Shown here one piece after another: positions 19,887 to 29,700 of a stretch of DNA of 64,000 bases; position 1 is the stretch's first letter, and each line of letters opens with the position of its first letter. The DNA lies in contig NZ_DS989904.1 in NCBI RefSeq assembly GCF_000155595.1, forward strand, positions 1,385,636 through 1,449,635, in the 5' to 3' direction. The position numbers were made by a program, and so were the translations under genes. A model generated the notes under the pieces. That model made no database searches. It had not been told where the DNA came from and saw only the letters and a program-made list of their open reading frames with translations. The DNA is from Synechococcus sp. PCC 7335 (GTDB lineage: Bacteria; Cyanobacteriota; Cyanobacteriia; Phormidesmidales; Phormidesmidaceae).

Positions 19887-21065
19887 TTAATATTCAGGGA
19901 CAGAAGGATCGACTTCTCGGCTCCAGGCGAGAATGCCACCTTTGACGTTAGTCCCTTCAATCCCAGCTTCTTTTAGAATAGCGAGCGCTTTAGCAGAGCG
20001 ACCCCCCATCTTACAGTGGGCAACTAGTTTGTGACCGTTGAGCATGCCTTTGAGTTTAAGTACGCCGTCCCCGTTCTCGATTTCACCAAGTGGAATTAGG
20101 GTCGAACCCGGAATATGAGCTATCTCGTACTCATTAGGATTACGAACATCTAGTAAGAAGTAGTCGTCTGAGCCGCTGTCGATGAGTTTTTTAAGATCTG
20201 TGGCAGACATCTCCGACATTTCGGATAGTTTTTTGGCTTCTGCTTCCGCTGCTTGGGGAATGCCGCAGAACTGGTCATAGTCGATCAGTTTATCGATGAC
20301 GGCGCGGTGCTCTTCGGGCGGCTTACGTAGCTTTAGCTCTCGAAAGCTCATGTCCAGAGAGTTGTAGACCAGAAGTCTGCCGCTCAGCGTGTTGCCTTTG
20401 CCAAGGATAATCTTGATAGTTTCAGTCGCTTGGATAACACCAATCATCCCTGGCAAAATTCCTAGCACGCCGCCTTCCGCGCAGGAAGGAACGAGCCCCG
20501 GCGGTGGTGGCTCGGGGTAGAGATCTCTGTAGTTGGGCCCCCCTTCGTAGTTGAAGACGGTGGCTTGCCCTTCAAAGCGGTAGATTGAGCCGTAGACGTT
20601 GGGTTTGTCTAGGAGAACGCAAGCGTCGTTGACCAGATAGCGAGTAGGAAAGTTGTCGGTGCCATCTACAACAATGTCGTAGGGCTCAAAGATTTCTAAG
20701 GCGTTGTCAGAAGAGAGCCGAACTTCGTGGAGATCTACCTGACAATGGGGATTAATTTCGAGAATACGATTTTTGGCAGATTCGATCTTCGGTTTGCCAA
20801 CCCAGGAAGTGCCGTGGATGACTTGGCGTTGGAGGTTGGAGTGATCGACTACATCAAAATCAACGATGCCGATACGACCGATACCTGCTGCTGCTAAGTA
20901 GAGGAGAAGCGGTGAACCGAGCCCGCCTGTACCGACGCAGCAGATACTGGCAGCTTTGAGCTTTTTTTGACCCTCGAGGCCAACTTCGGGAAGAATTAAG
21001 TGCCGCGAGTAGCGTTCGTACTCATGTTTGGTTAGTTGGATATCATCCAAGTTTGGATTCAGCAT
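19887..21065 (-). CDS. moeB: MoeB/ThiF-type adenylyltransferase with C-terminal rhodanese domain
   Basis: A 392-residue E1-like enzyme that adenylates the C-terminal glycine of a small sulfur carrier (MoaD or ThiS type). The ThiF domain (about 12-260) has the nucleotide motif CVGTGGLGSPLLLYLAAAG, the DGTDNFPTRYLVND segment and PSCAEGGVLGILPG with the candidate catalytic Cys. The rhodanese domain (about 285-392) ends in VAHCKMGGRSAKAL with the persulfide Cys, so it can also load sulfur. The paired CxxC zinc motifs of E. coli MoeB are not visible. The JAMM protease gene lies 117 bases upstream on the same strand and may act on the same sulfur carrier. Confidence 0.9.
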   Translation of the reverse strand: MLNPNLDDIQLTKHEYERYSRHLILPEVGLEGQKKLKAASICCVGTGGLGSPLLLYLAAAGIGRIGIVDFDVVDHSNLQRQVIHGTSWVGKPKIESAKNRILEINPHCQVDLHEVRLSSDNALEIFEPYDIVVDGTDNFPTRYLVNDACVLLDKPNVYGSIYRFEGQATVFNYEGGPNYRDLYPEPPPPGLVPSCAEGGVLGILPGMIGVIQATETIKIILGKGNTLSGRLLVYNSLDMSFRELKLRKPPEEHRAVIDKLIDYDQFCGIPQAAEAEAKKLSEMSEMSATDLKKLIDSGSDDYFLLDVRNPNEYEIAHIPGSTLIPLGEIENGDGVLKLKGMLNGHKLVAHCKMGGRSAKALAILKEAGIEGTNVKGGILAWSREVDPSVPEY

Positions 21066-21182
21066 GGTGAATGGATAAAGGGGCTTGGAGTCTGGATTTG
21101 AGGCGGTGATTACATACTGTGAATCACAAACCTATTGCAGCTGACGGCAGCTAGAGAGCGTGAGTAGTGGTAAGACAATTAT

Positions 21183-21710
21183 TTAAGCCGAGAGCGGCAT
21201 TCGATCTGTTGCTGAAGAGGGCGCTATTTGCATGGCTTCTGGTTGAAACTGATGGGCGATGTCTAGTGCCCAGTTTTGAACATCAACTGCCTTGCCACGC
21301 TGAACTGACACAATTGTATAGGCGTAGTCAGGCCAGGCTAGAGCGCGATCGCACTCTGAAGGCACCGCTCTATGATCTGGATGCGAGTGGTAAACCCCAA
21401 TGATGTTGAGGCCTTTATTTCTTGCCTGCTTCTGCACCCGTAACATGTCCGCAGGATCTATCCAGTAGCGTCGCTGTTTGGAGAGATGCCTTGAGCGCCC
21501 TGGGTCACTACCTGGCTCAACAGCATTAGATTCAATGACATCAGGTGTCCACCTATTGTCGAGCGCCACTAACTCAGCGACCCTTTTGAAGGGTTGGGCT
21601 TGAGAAGCGTCGAGGGTACCAACCATAAGCCCACAGCACTCTTCGGGATATACCCGTTCAGCGTGAGAGTACATAGCTAATAGCTGTTGGTTAGAAAGGA
21701 CTAGCACCAC
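21183..21710 (-). CDS. JAMM (MPN+, M67) metalloprotease
   Basis: A 175-residue zinc protease with the full JAMM motif: Glu23/Glu24 in YPEECCGLMVG, His108 and His110 in GVYHSHPDHRA, then Ser118 and Asp121 (SECD). Related bacterial enzymes such as Mec+ cleave amino acids or fusions from the C-terminus of sulfur-carrier proteins, and the neighbouring MoeB-rhodanese gene fits that role. The start is GTG at 21710 or 21707. The C-terminal 25 residues are less conserved. No sulfur-carrier gene is visible in the window. Confidence 0.9.
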   Translation of the reverse strand: MVLVLSNQQLLAMYSHAERVYPEECCGLMVGTLDASQAQPFKRVAELVALDNRWTPDVIESNAVEPGSDPGRSRHLSKQRRYWIDPADMLRVQKQARNKGLNIIGVYHSHPDHRAVPSECDRALAWPDYAYTIVSVQRGKAVDVQNWALDIAHQFQPEAMQIAPSSATDRMPLSA

Positions 21711-21770
21711 AAAGCGCTGACTCTTAGGAATAGAGGTGTGAAAAATACTTGTTAATTCTAGGCTACTAGG

Positions 21771-23138
21771 CTACGTATCAACCATGAAATCTTTTAGAAG
21801 CTGATCGACGACTTTGTCCATTTCGACTGAGCGCGAAGCTTTAAAAAGAAGGCGATCGCCTGCCTGAAGCTGAGCTTTCAAACATTGGGCTAGCTGATCA
21901 TGATTGTCAAACTGCTGACTAGGCACTGATCTAGCGCTGTCGGCCATCGCTTTAGCTTCAATGGGATCAGCCAAGATCAGGAGCTGATCGAGTGCTAGGT
22001 CGGCGACGGTTTTACCGACAAGTCTGTGTAAGTCAACCGATTGAGTTCCTAGCTCTTTCATAGTACCAAGTACAGCAATATGCCTAGTGCCTGGCTGATC
22101 TGCTAATAGCTCTAGGGCGGCGATCGTAGCTTCGGCTCCAGCATTATAGGTTTCATCTAACAACAGAATATCGTTGGGCAGTTGATGTCTTTGAGATCGC
22201 CCAGCTGGCATGGGGACGCTGAAGCCTTGCGAGAGCTGCTGCCAATTGAGATTAAGCGCTTTAAGAGTGGCGATCGCGCTCAATAAGTTCAGCGCATTAT
22301 GACGACCCGGTAAAGGTAGCGGAATCTTTACCCCGTCAACGATGATATCGCTGCCTGCTATCTGGCCGCGTACATCACCGCCTTCGAGCCCATAAGTGAT
22401 TTGCGTCCCAGACCAGAATCTAGCCGCAGTAGACATCAACCGGGCATCGTCATGATTCAGAACAGCCGTTCCATCAGTGGGTAATTCTCTTAGCAGTTCA
22501 CATTTAGCCTGGGCGATCGCCGCTCTTGATCCTAGCCTGCCGATATGCGCTGTTCCTACGTTGGTGATCAGCGCGACCGTTGGCTTGGCAATCTGGGTGA
22601 GTAGCGCAATTTCTTCTAAGCCACGCATTCCCATCTCGACCACTGCATAATCGTGCTCGGTTGTCAGGCCTAGTAGCGTCTTGGGTACGCCAATCTCGTT
22701 GTTGTAGTTTGCTCGCGTTTTAAACACGGTTCCGAATTGAGAGAGTGCCGCTGCGACCAGTTCTTTGGTGGTGGTTTTACCGACTGACCCGGTGATTGCG
22801 ACAACCGGTATGGCACATTGCGATCGCCACCACTGACCTAAGGTTTGATAGGCTGCGAGCGTATCGGTTACTTCTATACGTGGCAAAGTTACTGTCTTAG
22901 AAAAGACGCCTTTTTTGACAATCGTTGCGATCGCGCCTTTTTCCACCGCCTGTTTAGCAAACTCATGCCCGTCAAAAGTTTCACCGACTAATGCTACGAA
23001 CAGCTCGCCAGCTTGTACCGTTCGTGTATCTGTGGTTACTCCTGTTGCCATAGCTTGTGTTTCTATCTCCACACAAGCCTGTGGTGCTACCCCAAGCACC
23101 TTTGCAATTTCACCTAGAGAAGCACTGAAACCGCCCAT
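21771..23138 (-). CDS. murF: UDP-MurNAc-tripeptide--D-alanyl-D-alanine ligase
   Basis: MurF adds D-Ala-D-Ala to UDP-MurNAc-tripeptide, completing the cytoplasmic peptidoglycan precursor. At 455 residues it matches the family. The ATP-binding loop VVAITGSVGKTTTKELVAA is followed by TRANYNNEIGVPKTLLGL, VGTAHIGRLGS, and the C-terminal domain with LLLDETYNAGAEATIAALE and HIAVLGTMKELG. The start is ATG at 23138 (MGGFSASLGEIAKVLGV). It is 60 bases upstream of the JAMM gene on the same strand. Confidence 0.96.
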   Translation of the reverse strand: MGGFSASLGEIAKVLGVAPQACVEIETQAMATGVTTDTRTVQAGELFVALVGETFDGHEFAKQAVEKGAIATIVKKGVFSKTVTLPRIEVTDTLAAYQTLGQWWRSQCAIPVVAITGSVGKTTTKELVAAALSQFGTVFKTRANYNNEIGVPKTLLGLTTEHDYAVVEMGMRGLEEIALLTQIAKPTVALITNVGTAHIGRLGSRAAIAQAKCELLRELPTDGTAVLNHDDARLMSTAARFWSGTQITYGLEGGDVRGQIAGSDIIVDGVKIPLPLPGRHNALNLLSAIATLKALNLNWQQLSQGFSVPMPAGRSQRHQLPNDILLLDETYNAGAEATIAALELLADQPGTRHIAVLGTMKELGTQSVDLHRLVGKTVADLALDQLLILADPIEAKAMADSARSVPSQQFDNHDQLAQCLKAQLQAGDRLLFKASRSVEMDKVVDQLLKDFMVDT

Positions 23139-23301
23139 ACATTTTTATGCCCCACTTGACTAATCGGATAATACAAGTACCTGCGCTAGAAACGGCAGAA
23201 GAAAACAGAGCTTAGTAACTGGCATAGTCTTAAGGGCATAGTCTTAAGGAGCTTCTTGTCGAGAGATCCTCAACCAAACTGGTTCTCATTCGAGCTAAAC
23301 A

Positions 23302-24921
23302 TTGAAACTTGATAGGTTTGTCGAGCGCTCGGGCAAAATTAGCTCGCAAGGAACATCACCAGAAAACTTGATGCCAAGGTCTACTCTATCTACTAGAATC
23401 TCGATCTCGAATAGCCGTTCTATCTCCAGCAATGCTGCTGTCGGTCTGGCAACACAGTCTAGTGAGCCGATGATCGATTCGTACAGCGATAGCCTGATGG
23501 ACGATCTTTTTGGCGACGTTGACCGGCTCTTAAACGGTGATCTTAGTGACTATGAGCCCCTCGTTAGGCCGCACTCCCAACTCGCTCCTGCGCCTACGTC
23601 CCCCATCGTTCAACCAGCTTCTCACTTCCCTGCTCGAAGTGCCGCAGATGTTTACGAAACGGCCATCGCCGCCTGTCCTTCTAGTAGCTCATCATTCAGT
23701 TCCTCGATACTCAGTTCCTTGTCGCCTGTTCCTTGCGTATCATCAAGCTACCGAACTGGCTATCAGGTAGGGGAGCAGCCTGCCACTCGGTTTGAACAGT
23801 CATTTGTAAGTATCCTTCAAAGCAGTATGCAGACATCTGGCTATCCACTTGCTGATGGTGCTTCAAGTGCAGATAGTGTTTCAAGTCAGGGCATACCGAG
23901 CGCAAACACGAATAGCTTTAAGCTTGATCCTGCTGTTCAGCCAGTTTTAGTGTCTCTCTATCCACCCTCCCCTAACTCGAATTCTACCACTAAGACTTTA
24001 TCTCGGCCTTTTCAGACCCTCTCTAGCTTCAAACACTGGCGAGCGTCACTACTTTATCTAACGATGGGCGCGGTGGGAGTCATCATTGCGGGTGTGCTAG
24101 GACTTTGGACTGCTAGCGCTGCGCTTGATACAAAGTTACCGTTAGATTCAGATCCTGTTGTAGAGCCGGCTGCTGTCTCTGATGCGGATTTTCTAACTTA
24201 TCTAGAAAAGGCACTAGCAACTGTCAGTGCGAGTCAGCGCATAGCGGCTCAGGCAGTTGCTATCACTCCGGTTCCTGCTCTCGATTTGCCTAAGACCTTA
24301 CCTACAATCAGTGCTGCTGCCAGTAGTGCTGCTGGTGCTGACGGATTGCCGCAGCTACCCAGTGTAGTGACTGACCCCCCTGTAGTGATTGACCCCCCTA
24401 ATGTTGAGCATGTCTCTGTGCCGACCTATCAAAATGGTCGATTGCAAGATAATGTAGCTGCAAACTCTCCCTCCGCTCGGGCAACGGCTGCGCTACCGCC
24501 GATTGCACTATCCGCTGCGACTGGCCTGCCACAGCGTCCTACTATTCCTGTTCTAGAATCTAGTACGGCCATGGCCTTGCCGCCCGACCCACCAACTACC
24601 GGAATCTCTTCTATTCCGCTCGTGCCTGCTAGTAGTGAGTCATTACCTCCTCCTAGCGTTGATTTGGCCGTAGGTTCTGCTGTCGCCCCAACGGCTGCGC
24701 TAAATGATGTGACGCCGAGATCGGAATTAGCGCTGGTGGGCGTATTGAATTTAGGCGATCGCTCAGCAGCACTATTTGAAGTCGATGGCAGTTCGCAACG
24801 GGCCTATGTAGGCGATCGCATCGGTTTGTCCAACTGGACGCTGGTCGGTGTGAATGGCAAAGACGTTATGATTCGCCGCAACGATGAAGTGCGCTCAGTT
24901 TATATTGGTCAAAGGTTCTAA
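23302..24921 (+). CDS. Ser/Pro-rich single-pass membrane protein with GspC/PilP-like C-terminus
   Basis: Up to 539 residues; I do not recognise a named family. Residues 1-245 are Ser/Pro/Thr-rich and low complexity. One membrane helix lies at about 250-272 (GAVGVIIAGVLGLW). A second Pro/Ala/Val-rich linker runs to about 470. The last 65 residues form a compact beta-rich unit (LALVGVLNLGDRSAALFEVDG then YVGDRIGLSNWTLVGVN and VYIGQRF), resembling the homology-region domains of GspC and PilP that sit in the periplasm of secretion and pilus machines. The start is uncertain: TTG at 23302 or ATG at 23371. The TIGR04376-like gene follows 17 bases later. Confidence 0.7.
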   Translation: MKLDRFVERSGKISSQGTSPENLMPRSTLSTRISISNSRSISSNAAVGLATQSSEPMIDSYSDSLMDDLFGDVDRLLNGDLSDYEPLVRPHSQLAPAPTSPIVQPASHFPARSAADVYETAIAACPSSSSSFSSSILSSLSPVPCVSSSYRTGYQVGEQPATRFEQSFVSILQSSMQTSGYPLADGASSADSVSSQGIPSANTNSFKLDPAVQPVLVSLYPPSPNSNSTTKTLSRPFQTLSSFKHWRASLLYLTMGAVGVIIAGVLGLWTASAALDTKLPLDSDPVVEPAAVSDADFLTYLEKALATVSASQRIAAQAVAITPVPALDLPKTLPTISAAASSAAGADGLPQLPSVVTDPPVVIDPPNVEHVSVPTYQNGRLQDNVAANSPSARATAALPPIALSAATGLPQRPTIPVLESSTAMALPPDPPTTGISSIPLVPASSESLPPPSVDLAVGSAVAPTAALNDVTPRSELALVGVLNLGDRSAALFEVDGSSQRAYVGDRIGLSNWTLVGVNGKDVMIRRNDEVRSVYIGQRF

Positions 24922-24938
24922 TTTCTTTGACCAATCCT

Positions 24939-25526
24939 ATGAGCTTATTCGACGATCTCAGCCGTTTTCTAGAAACTCGGCTAGACGAGTTCTTGAGAGC
25001 TAACCCCCATCTAGAGTTACGGGCGCTAGAAGATCAGCTACGCGGGCAAGAAGAAGATGCGCTTAGACTATTAACCAATCTAAAGCGACGTGAAAAGGAA
25101 TTAGAAAGCAATATTCTAGATACCGCGCAAGACATTCAGCAATGGCACAAACGCATTGAGAAGGCAAAAGCCGCTAATCGGCAAGATCTCGTTGGCCCTG
25201 CTCAAGAAAGAGAAGCTGCCCTACTACGAAGAGGCAATCATCTGTGGGGTCAGATGAAAAGCGTCAAAGAGCGCATCACCCAAACGACACAGCTGCGGCA
25301 GCGCGTTAGCAAAAAGCGCCAAGAAGTCAAAACAAAGATTGCTCAGGCAGCAGCTCAACAGGCTGCTCAAAGGGCCGCTCAATCTGCAGATACCGACTGG
25401 GGGACCGCTGGCTGGAATCAAACCACCTACACGGGGAATCAAGCCTTCGATCCTTTAGATGAAACCTTTCGTCAGTGGGAAGCAGAAGAAGATCTCAACG
25501 AGCTTAAACGCAAGATGGGACGGTGA
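24939..25526 (+). CDS. cyanobacterial coiled-coil protein (TIGR04376-like)
   Basis: A 195-residue soluble protein that starts MSLFDDLSRFLETRLDEFLR, then a long helical region (about 25-150) rich in Glu, Arg and Gln that should form a coiled coil. A short QTTYTGNQAFDPLDETFRQWE segment follows and the tail is ELKRKMGR. I recall this as the TIGR04376 family of cyanobacteria, function unknown. ATG at 24939 fits the family start; a TTG at 24927 is in frame. It follows the membrane protein gene by 17 bases and probably shares its transcript. The next gene converges with a 12-base gap. Confidence 0.75.
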   Translation: MSLFDDLSRFLETRLDEFLRANPHLELRALEDQLRGQEEDALRLLTNLKRREKELESNILDTAQDIQQWHKRIEKAKAANRQDLVGPAQEREAALLRRGNHLWGQMKSVKERITQTTQLRQRVSKKRQEVKTKIAQAAAQQAAQRAAQSADTDWGTAGWNQTTYTGNQAFDPLDETFRQWEAEEDLNELKRKMGR

Positions 25527-25538
25527 GATAAATTTTCT

Positions 25539-26330
25539 CTACTGCCAGTCGCCAGAAGTCACCTCAATGGGTTGTCCCGATACACTCACAACGGTTAGTG
25601 GCAAAGTTTCCGAGCGGTCTCTTCGCTCGAATTGAACGACCTGCATCCCGGTTGAGACTGGCTCTACGATCATCACGTAGCTGCTGCCATCCCATTGCAA
25701 GCGGGTAATTTGCTGGTTGAGAAGCCAGGTTTCAGCGCGATCACCTTCATTGATCTCGGCAGTGACTTCGGGTTCGTAGCAGTCCCATAGCTGATCTTCT
25801 ACGGTCCACAGTCCAGCCAAGCTGATGGGCTCTATCCGAGCGCTGAGACCATAAGTGGTAAAGCTAATAATGCGATGATCCCAGAATTGACTAGATGCCA
25901 TTTTTGATGGACTTTCTGAGTGATCGCTGTTGAGCGCTTCAGCGTACCTACCATTCTGGCTAAGCTGTTTTTCCTGCTCGCTCTCAGTAGGTCTTCGCCA
26001 GCTATCGACTGCCGCACATACCTCAAACTCAACAGGTTCAGCGTCCGCTATCGAACTTGGAGTGCTTGGATTACTCGATATCTGAGTGACCTCTGCTTGA
26101 GCAAGATTTTCGTTGTTGAGTAGATTGCCGACTATGGGCGATTCGGTGCAGCCCACGGTCATAAAGGTAGCTGCGATCGCCAACCCTAACTGCTCTAGCC
26201 GACTGATTTTCGTACTTTTCGTGTTCACTGATTGCACCACCACCACTAAATTATTTTGGGTTTGTATGTAGTTTTTGCTGTCTGTGTCTCGCTGACGCGA
26301 TCGCAGCAGTGATGTATTGACTAAACTCAA
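25539..26330 (-). CDS. hypothetical secreted or lipoprotein-like protein
   Basis: Up to 263 residues, not recognised. Residues near 42-60 form a hydrophobic helix ending in MTVGC, a weak lipobox-like sequence, so the protein may be exported and possibly lipidated at that Cys. The rest is soluble, Ser/Glu-rich, then beta-rich with ISFTTYGLSARIEPISLAGLW, DQLWDCYEPEV and QITRLQWDGSSYVMIVEP. The start is uncertain: the furthest is TTG at 26330, and a GTG at 26228 would place the hydrophobic helix at the N-terminus as a proper signal. It converges with the coiled-coil gene. Confidence 0.6.
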   Translation of the reverse strand: MSLVNTSLLRSRQRDTDSKNYIQTQNNLVVVVQSVNTKSTKISRLEQLGLAIAATFMTVGCTESPIVGNLLNNENLAQAEVTQISSNPSTPSSIADAEPVEFEVCAAVDSWRRPTESEQEKQLSQNGRYAEALNSDHSESPSKMASSQFWDHRIISFTTYGLSARIEPISLAGLWTVEDQLWDCYEPEVTAEINEGDRAETWLLNQQITRLQWDGSSYVMIVEPVSTGMQVVQFERRDRSETLPLTVVSVSGQPIEVTSGDWQ

Positions 26331-26782
26331 TAGAATAGGTAAAGCCTAGCGCTTATTGGTAGAAAAGAGATCCGAAGAGAAAGGAAATTTACCTTACTTT
26401 TATTTTGCTAATATCTTCGTTCTACGGAGGTACAAAGTCGTGTGACAATTTGTTCATTTAGCAGTTGGCAACAGGCCAACTGTTGTAACGAGGCTTAGCG
26501 TTTTCCTTTGTCCCTACCACGGCTCAAACGCTCGCCCCGAACTCTAGCCCTGTATGAGATTCAGACAACTGAGAAGGCCTGTGTGCTTGACGAGAATATT
26601 ATGCACAATGCGTTGGAGATGACTATCTTAGGGTAGACCAGTTTATAGAAAACGTAACGACTGACTGTGATGTACGAAGCTGTCACCCGCACCAACCTGC
26701 CGATAGGCCGTCTTGATAAGAGAATTTAGTCTGTCCCTCTACTCAAAAAGTAGAACACATCACCTAGCAGATCGTAGTTTGG
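26331..26782. other. 452-base intergenic region with one hairpin
   Basis: No gene is supported. A perfect eight-base hairpin CAGTTGGC/GCCAACTG lies at 26462-26482 without a T-run. This gap separates the putative defence cassette from the secreted-protein gene downstream. Confidence 0.5.
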
Positions 26783-29700
26783 CTATTGAGATTGGGCTGC
26801 TATCTTTTTAATCTCCTCAAGAGGCACTTGCTCTGCTCTGACCAGCGACATGTTAGCTTTCAAACTCGTGACATTGCCAGCGCGAATGTCAAAGAACTCA
26901 CCAACCTTTTGATTGGCTAGCTTGCTAGTAACGTCAATTTTGGCTTCGCTCAGCATTGGCTTCAGCTTTTTGAGTGCTGTGTTTTCTTTTACTTTCCCAA
27001 CAAACCAAGAGGAAATTTGATCACGGCATTTGTAATCTAGGTCACCGGGGCTTTGAGTTGCCAATAGAATTCCGATCCCAGCCGAACGAGCCCGCTTTAG
27101 GAGACTTTCCATCGGCTCTTTAGTAGATGGTTTACCTTGCGCTGGTAAATAGAGATCGGCTTCATCAAATAGGACCACTGCTTGCAGCTTTCCTGAGGGA
27201 TGTTTCTGAGCGTATCGGTTGAGATCGAGCAAAAACTGAGAGATCCAAAAAAGAATGTTGTCGTTGTCGCCTAAAGAACCCAAATTGATGATCGATAGAG
27301 GTGTTTTTTCAGATGTTGGACTAGTCAATAGTCGATCGACTGATAGTTGCTCTGATTGACTATTGAATAGATGACCTCTCATTAGGCTGAGTGTCTGAAG
27401 ATCTTCGGCAAGTTTTTTGCAGTGCTTTGGATCTAGAACGCCGATCGCGTTTACTAACAATGGATCTTCTTCTGCAATGAATTCTATGAGTCGGTTGATG
27501 CTAAGTGGGTTGTCGATTTGTAATTCGCTAAGAACTGTGATCGCCTGCCCTAAAATAGCTACGCGCGATTTGTCTTGACCATACTGCTTGTAGTTCAAGA
27601 TGCCTCCAATTGCTGTTGCACAATAGTTGGCAATTTGCTGGCGTTCGCCGCTGGGCAGTTGACCTAAGCCAGGAGGTGCGATCGCAATGCTCAACGGTCG
27701 ACCTTGTCCTGGGATGGTTCCAGGTGTGTAGACAGAAACCTCTATCTTGTCTTGTAATAGTTGACGAGACACAGCAACTTGAGGATCGCTGTTGGGCTTG
27801 TTCCAAGCCGTAGGATCTGCATAGCTGCATAAGTCACCCTTGCGATCAAGCAAGATTGCTGGAATTTCACGCAGCAGTAGCTGTTCAATTAGGCTTAGCG
27901 CTAGCGTTGTTTTTCCACTGCCGGAGCCACCAAGAAAGGCACCGTGCCGCACCAGAGCTTCTGGTTTGATCTCTACCGACGTTGGCACAGATGTGCGGGT
28001 ATGACCTAGTAGGATGGCTGAACCTGGCTTGGGTGGAGAAGAGTTGATTGTATAGGACGAAGAAGATGCGGGTCTTTTTGGTTGTGGTTCTGTAGAGCTA
28101 GTTTCGCGAGTCGGACTAGGGTATGCAGGTATAGCCGTGGGCGGTGAGTTTGGAATCTCTACTATCAGTTGCCTCAACTTAAGTATTTCTTGGATAGAGG
28201 GAAGCTGAGACAGCGGCCGTTCTGTTTGCAACCACTGCTGATAGTCAGTCCGGGAACCATGAAGTTCCCGAAACTTTTGAAGCGCTATCATTTTGCGCCA
28301 GTCAGAATCTACAACCATAGCTCTGCGGCCACCATTGCTGATGAAACTACCTATCTTCGCAGCAGTTTGTGTTCTAGGGTTGCCCGGAAATTCTGTGGTC
28401 CTAAGAATTACTGGAATGTAGCCACTAGCAGCGCTCTCAAAAGCTTGGATCTGTCGTAATAAAGCACCCCCAGCAGATGACTTTTGACATAGCCCAAGCA
28501 GCAGGGATTCTTGAATTGGGTTTTGTCCTATCTGAATATCAGTTGTGAGATAGTCTCCGCTTTTGTCCACTGTAAAACAATAGCTGTCACCTAGTTCTTT
28601 GGCGCACTGTACGATGCTGTTGCCTAGAAGGCGCAGTAGGTCGTGATCGCTCTCAGGTGGTAAAAAGGTACCAGCTGAATGATCGTTCCAAAGCTGGCTG
28701 AGCTCTGTGAACTCCGGGTCTGGGTCTGGGCCTAGGCTAGGACCAAGCTCAGGAGGCTTACCTGTAGAAATGCTCTCTTCTCTCTTTTGCAGGCACCAAT
28801 CTAGAACACGTCTAGTAGGCAAGCTTGCCAGTTTATCTACTGTTCCCGATGGAAAAGGATACAAAGAATTTTGAATATCTGATATGTCAATATCGGCTGC
28901 ATCATAAAGGTGCTGCAATCGTTTTTCAATGATCAGATGAACCTCATCGGTCGTTCTTTGCGCTTTGAGTGTGACAGGCGTAGGATCTAGCTCCAAACGA
29001 TCAACATAGGGTGTAGGCAGTTGCTTCTTCAAGCTTTCATAGAAATCGGCTAGGCAAGAGAGTACTACAACCACGTTAGGAATTTCAGCTAGGGTAACAA
29101 TGGTTTGAATAGCTCTTTGAAATCTCTGTTCGGCAAATTCCATTGTGCGTATGTCTTCTAGCTGATCGAGGCAGATAACAAAAGCGCCGCTTGTCACCGC
29201 TCGAACCAGAAGCGCTAGAGACTGTAGCACTCGTAAGGGATCGTCGTCATGATCTCGCGAAGCCATCCCACCTAACATGTCGCTGTCATAGGGCGCTAGT
29301 GGCTCGCATCGCAAAAACTTCAGCACCTTAGCGCTGATAGCCGGTTGACCTGATTGAAGATACAGCAACGCTCGGATAACGTCCAAATCCACACCACTGA
29401 ACTTCTCTAGCCCTATCACCCGATCCGCAACAGGATAGATCAGACCTAATAGCTCAGAAGGGTTGAGATTCTCTTGTCTCAATAGATGCAGCTCGCTTTT
29501 GGTCATCACGCTAGGGCTTTCTGCCAGAGCGTTTGAAATTTTCATCAATCCTGTCGTGACGCCAAAGTTCTCATAATAAGGTTTCTCAAAAGAGTCAATG
29601 GTGCTTCTCAGCACATACCGCGCATAGTTGGAAACAGCAGAGGTCATCTGCATATAGCTAAAAAATCCCTGATTACGCCCGTGAGTTTGATTACGGAAAA

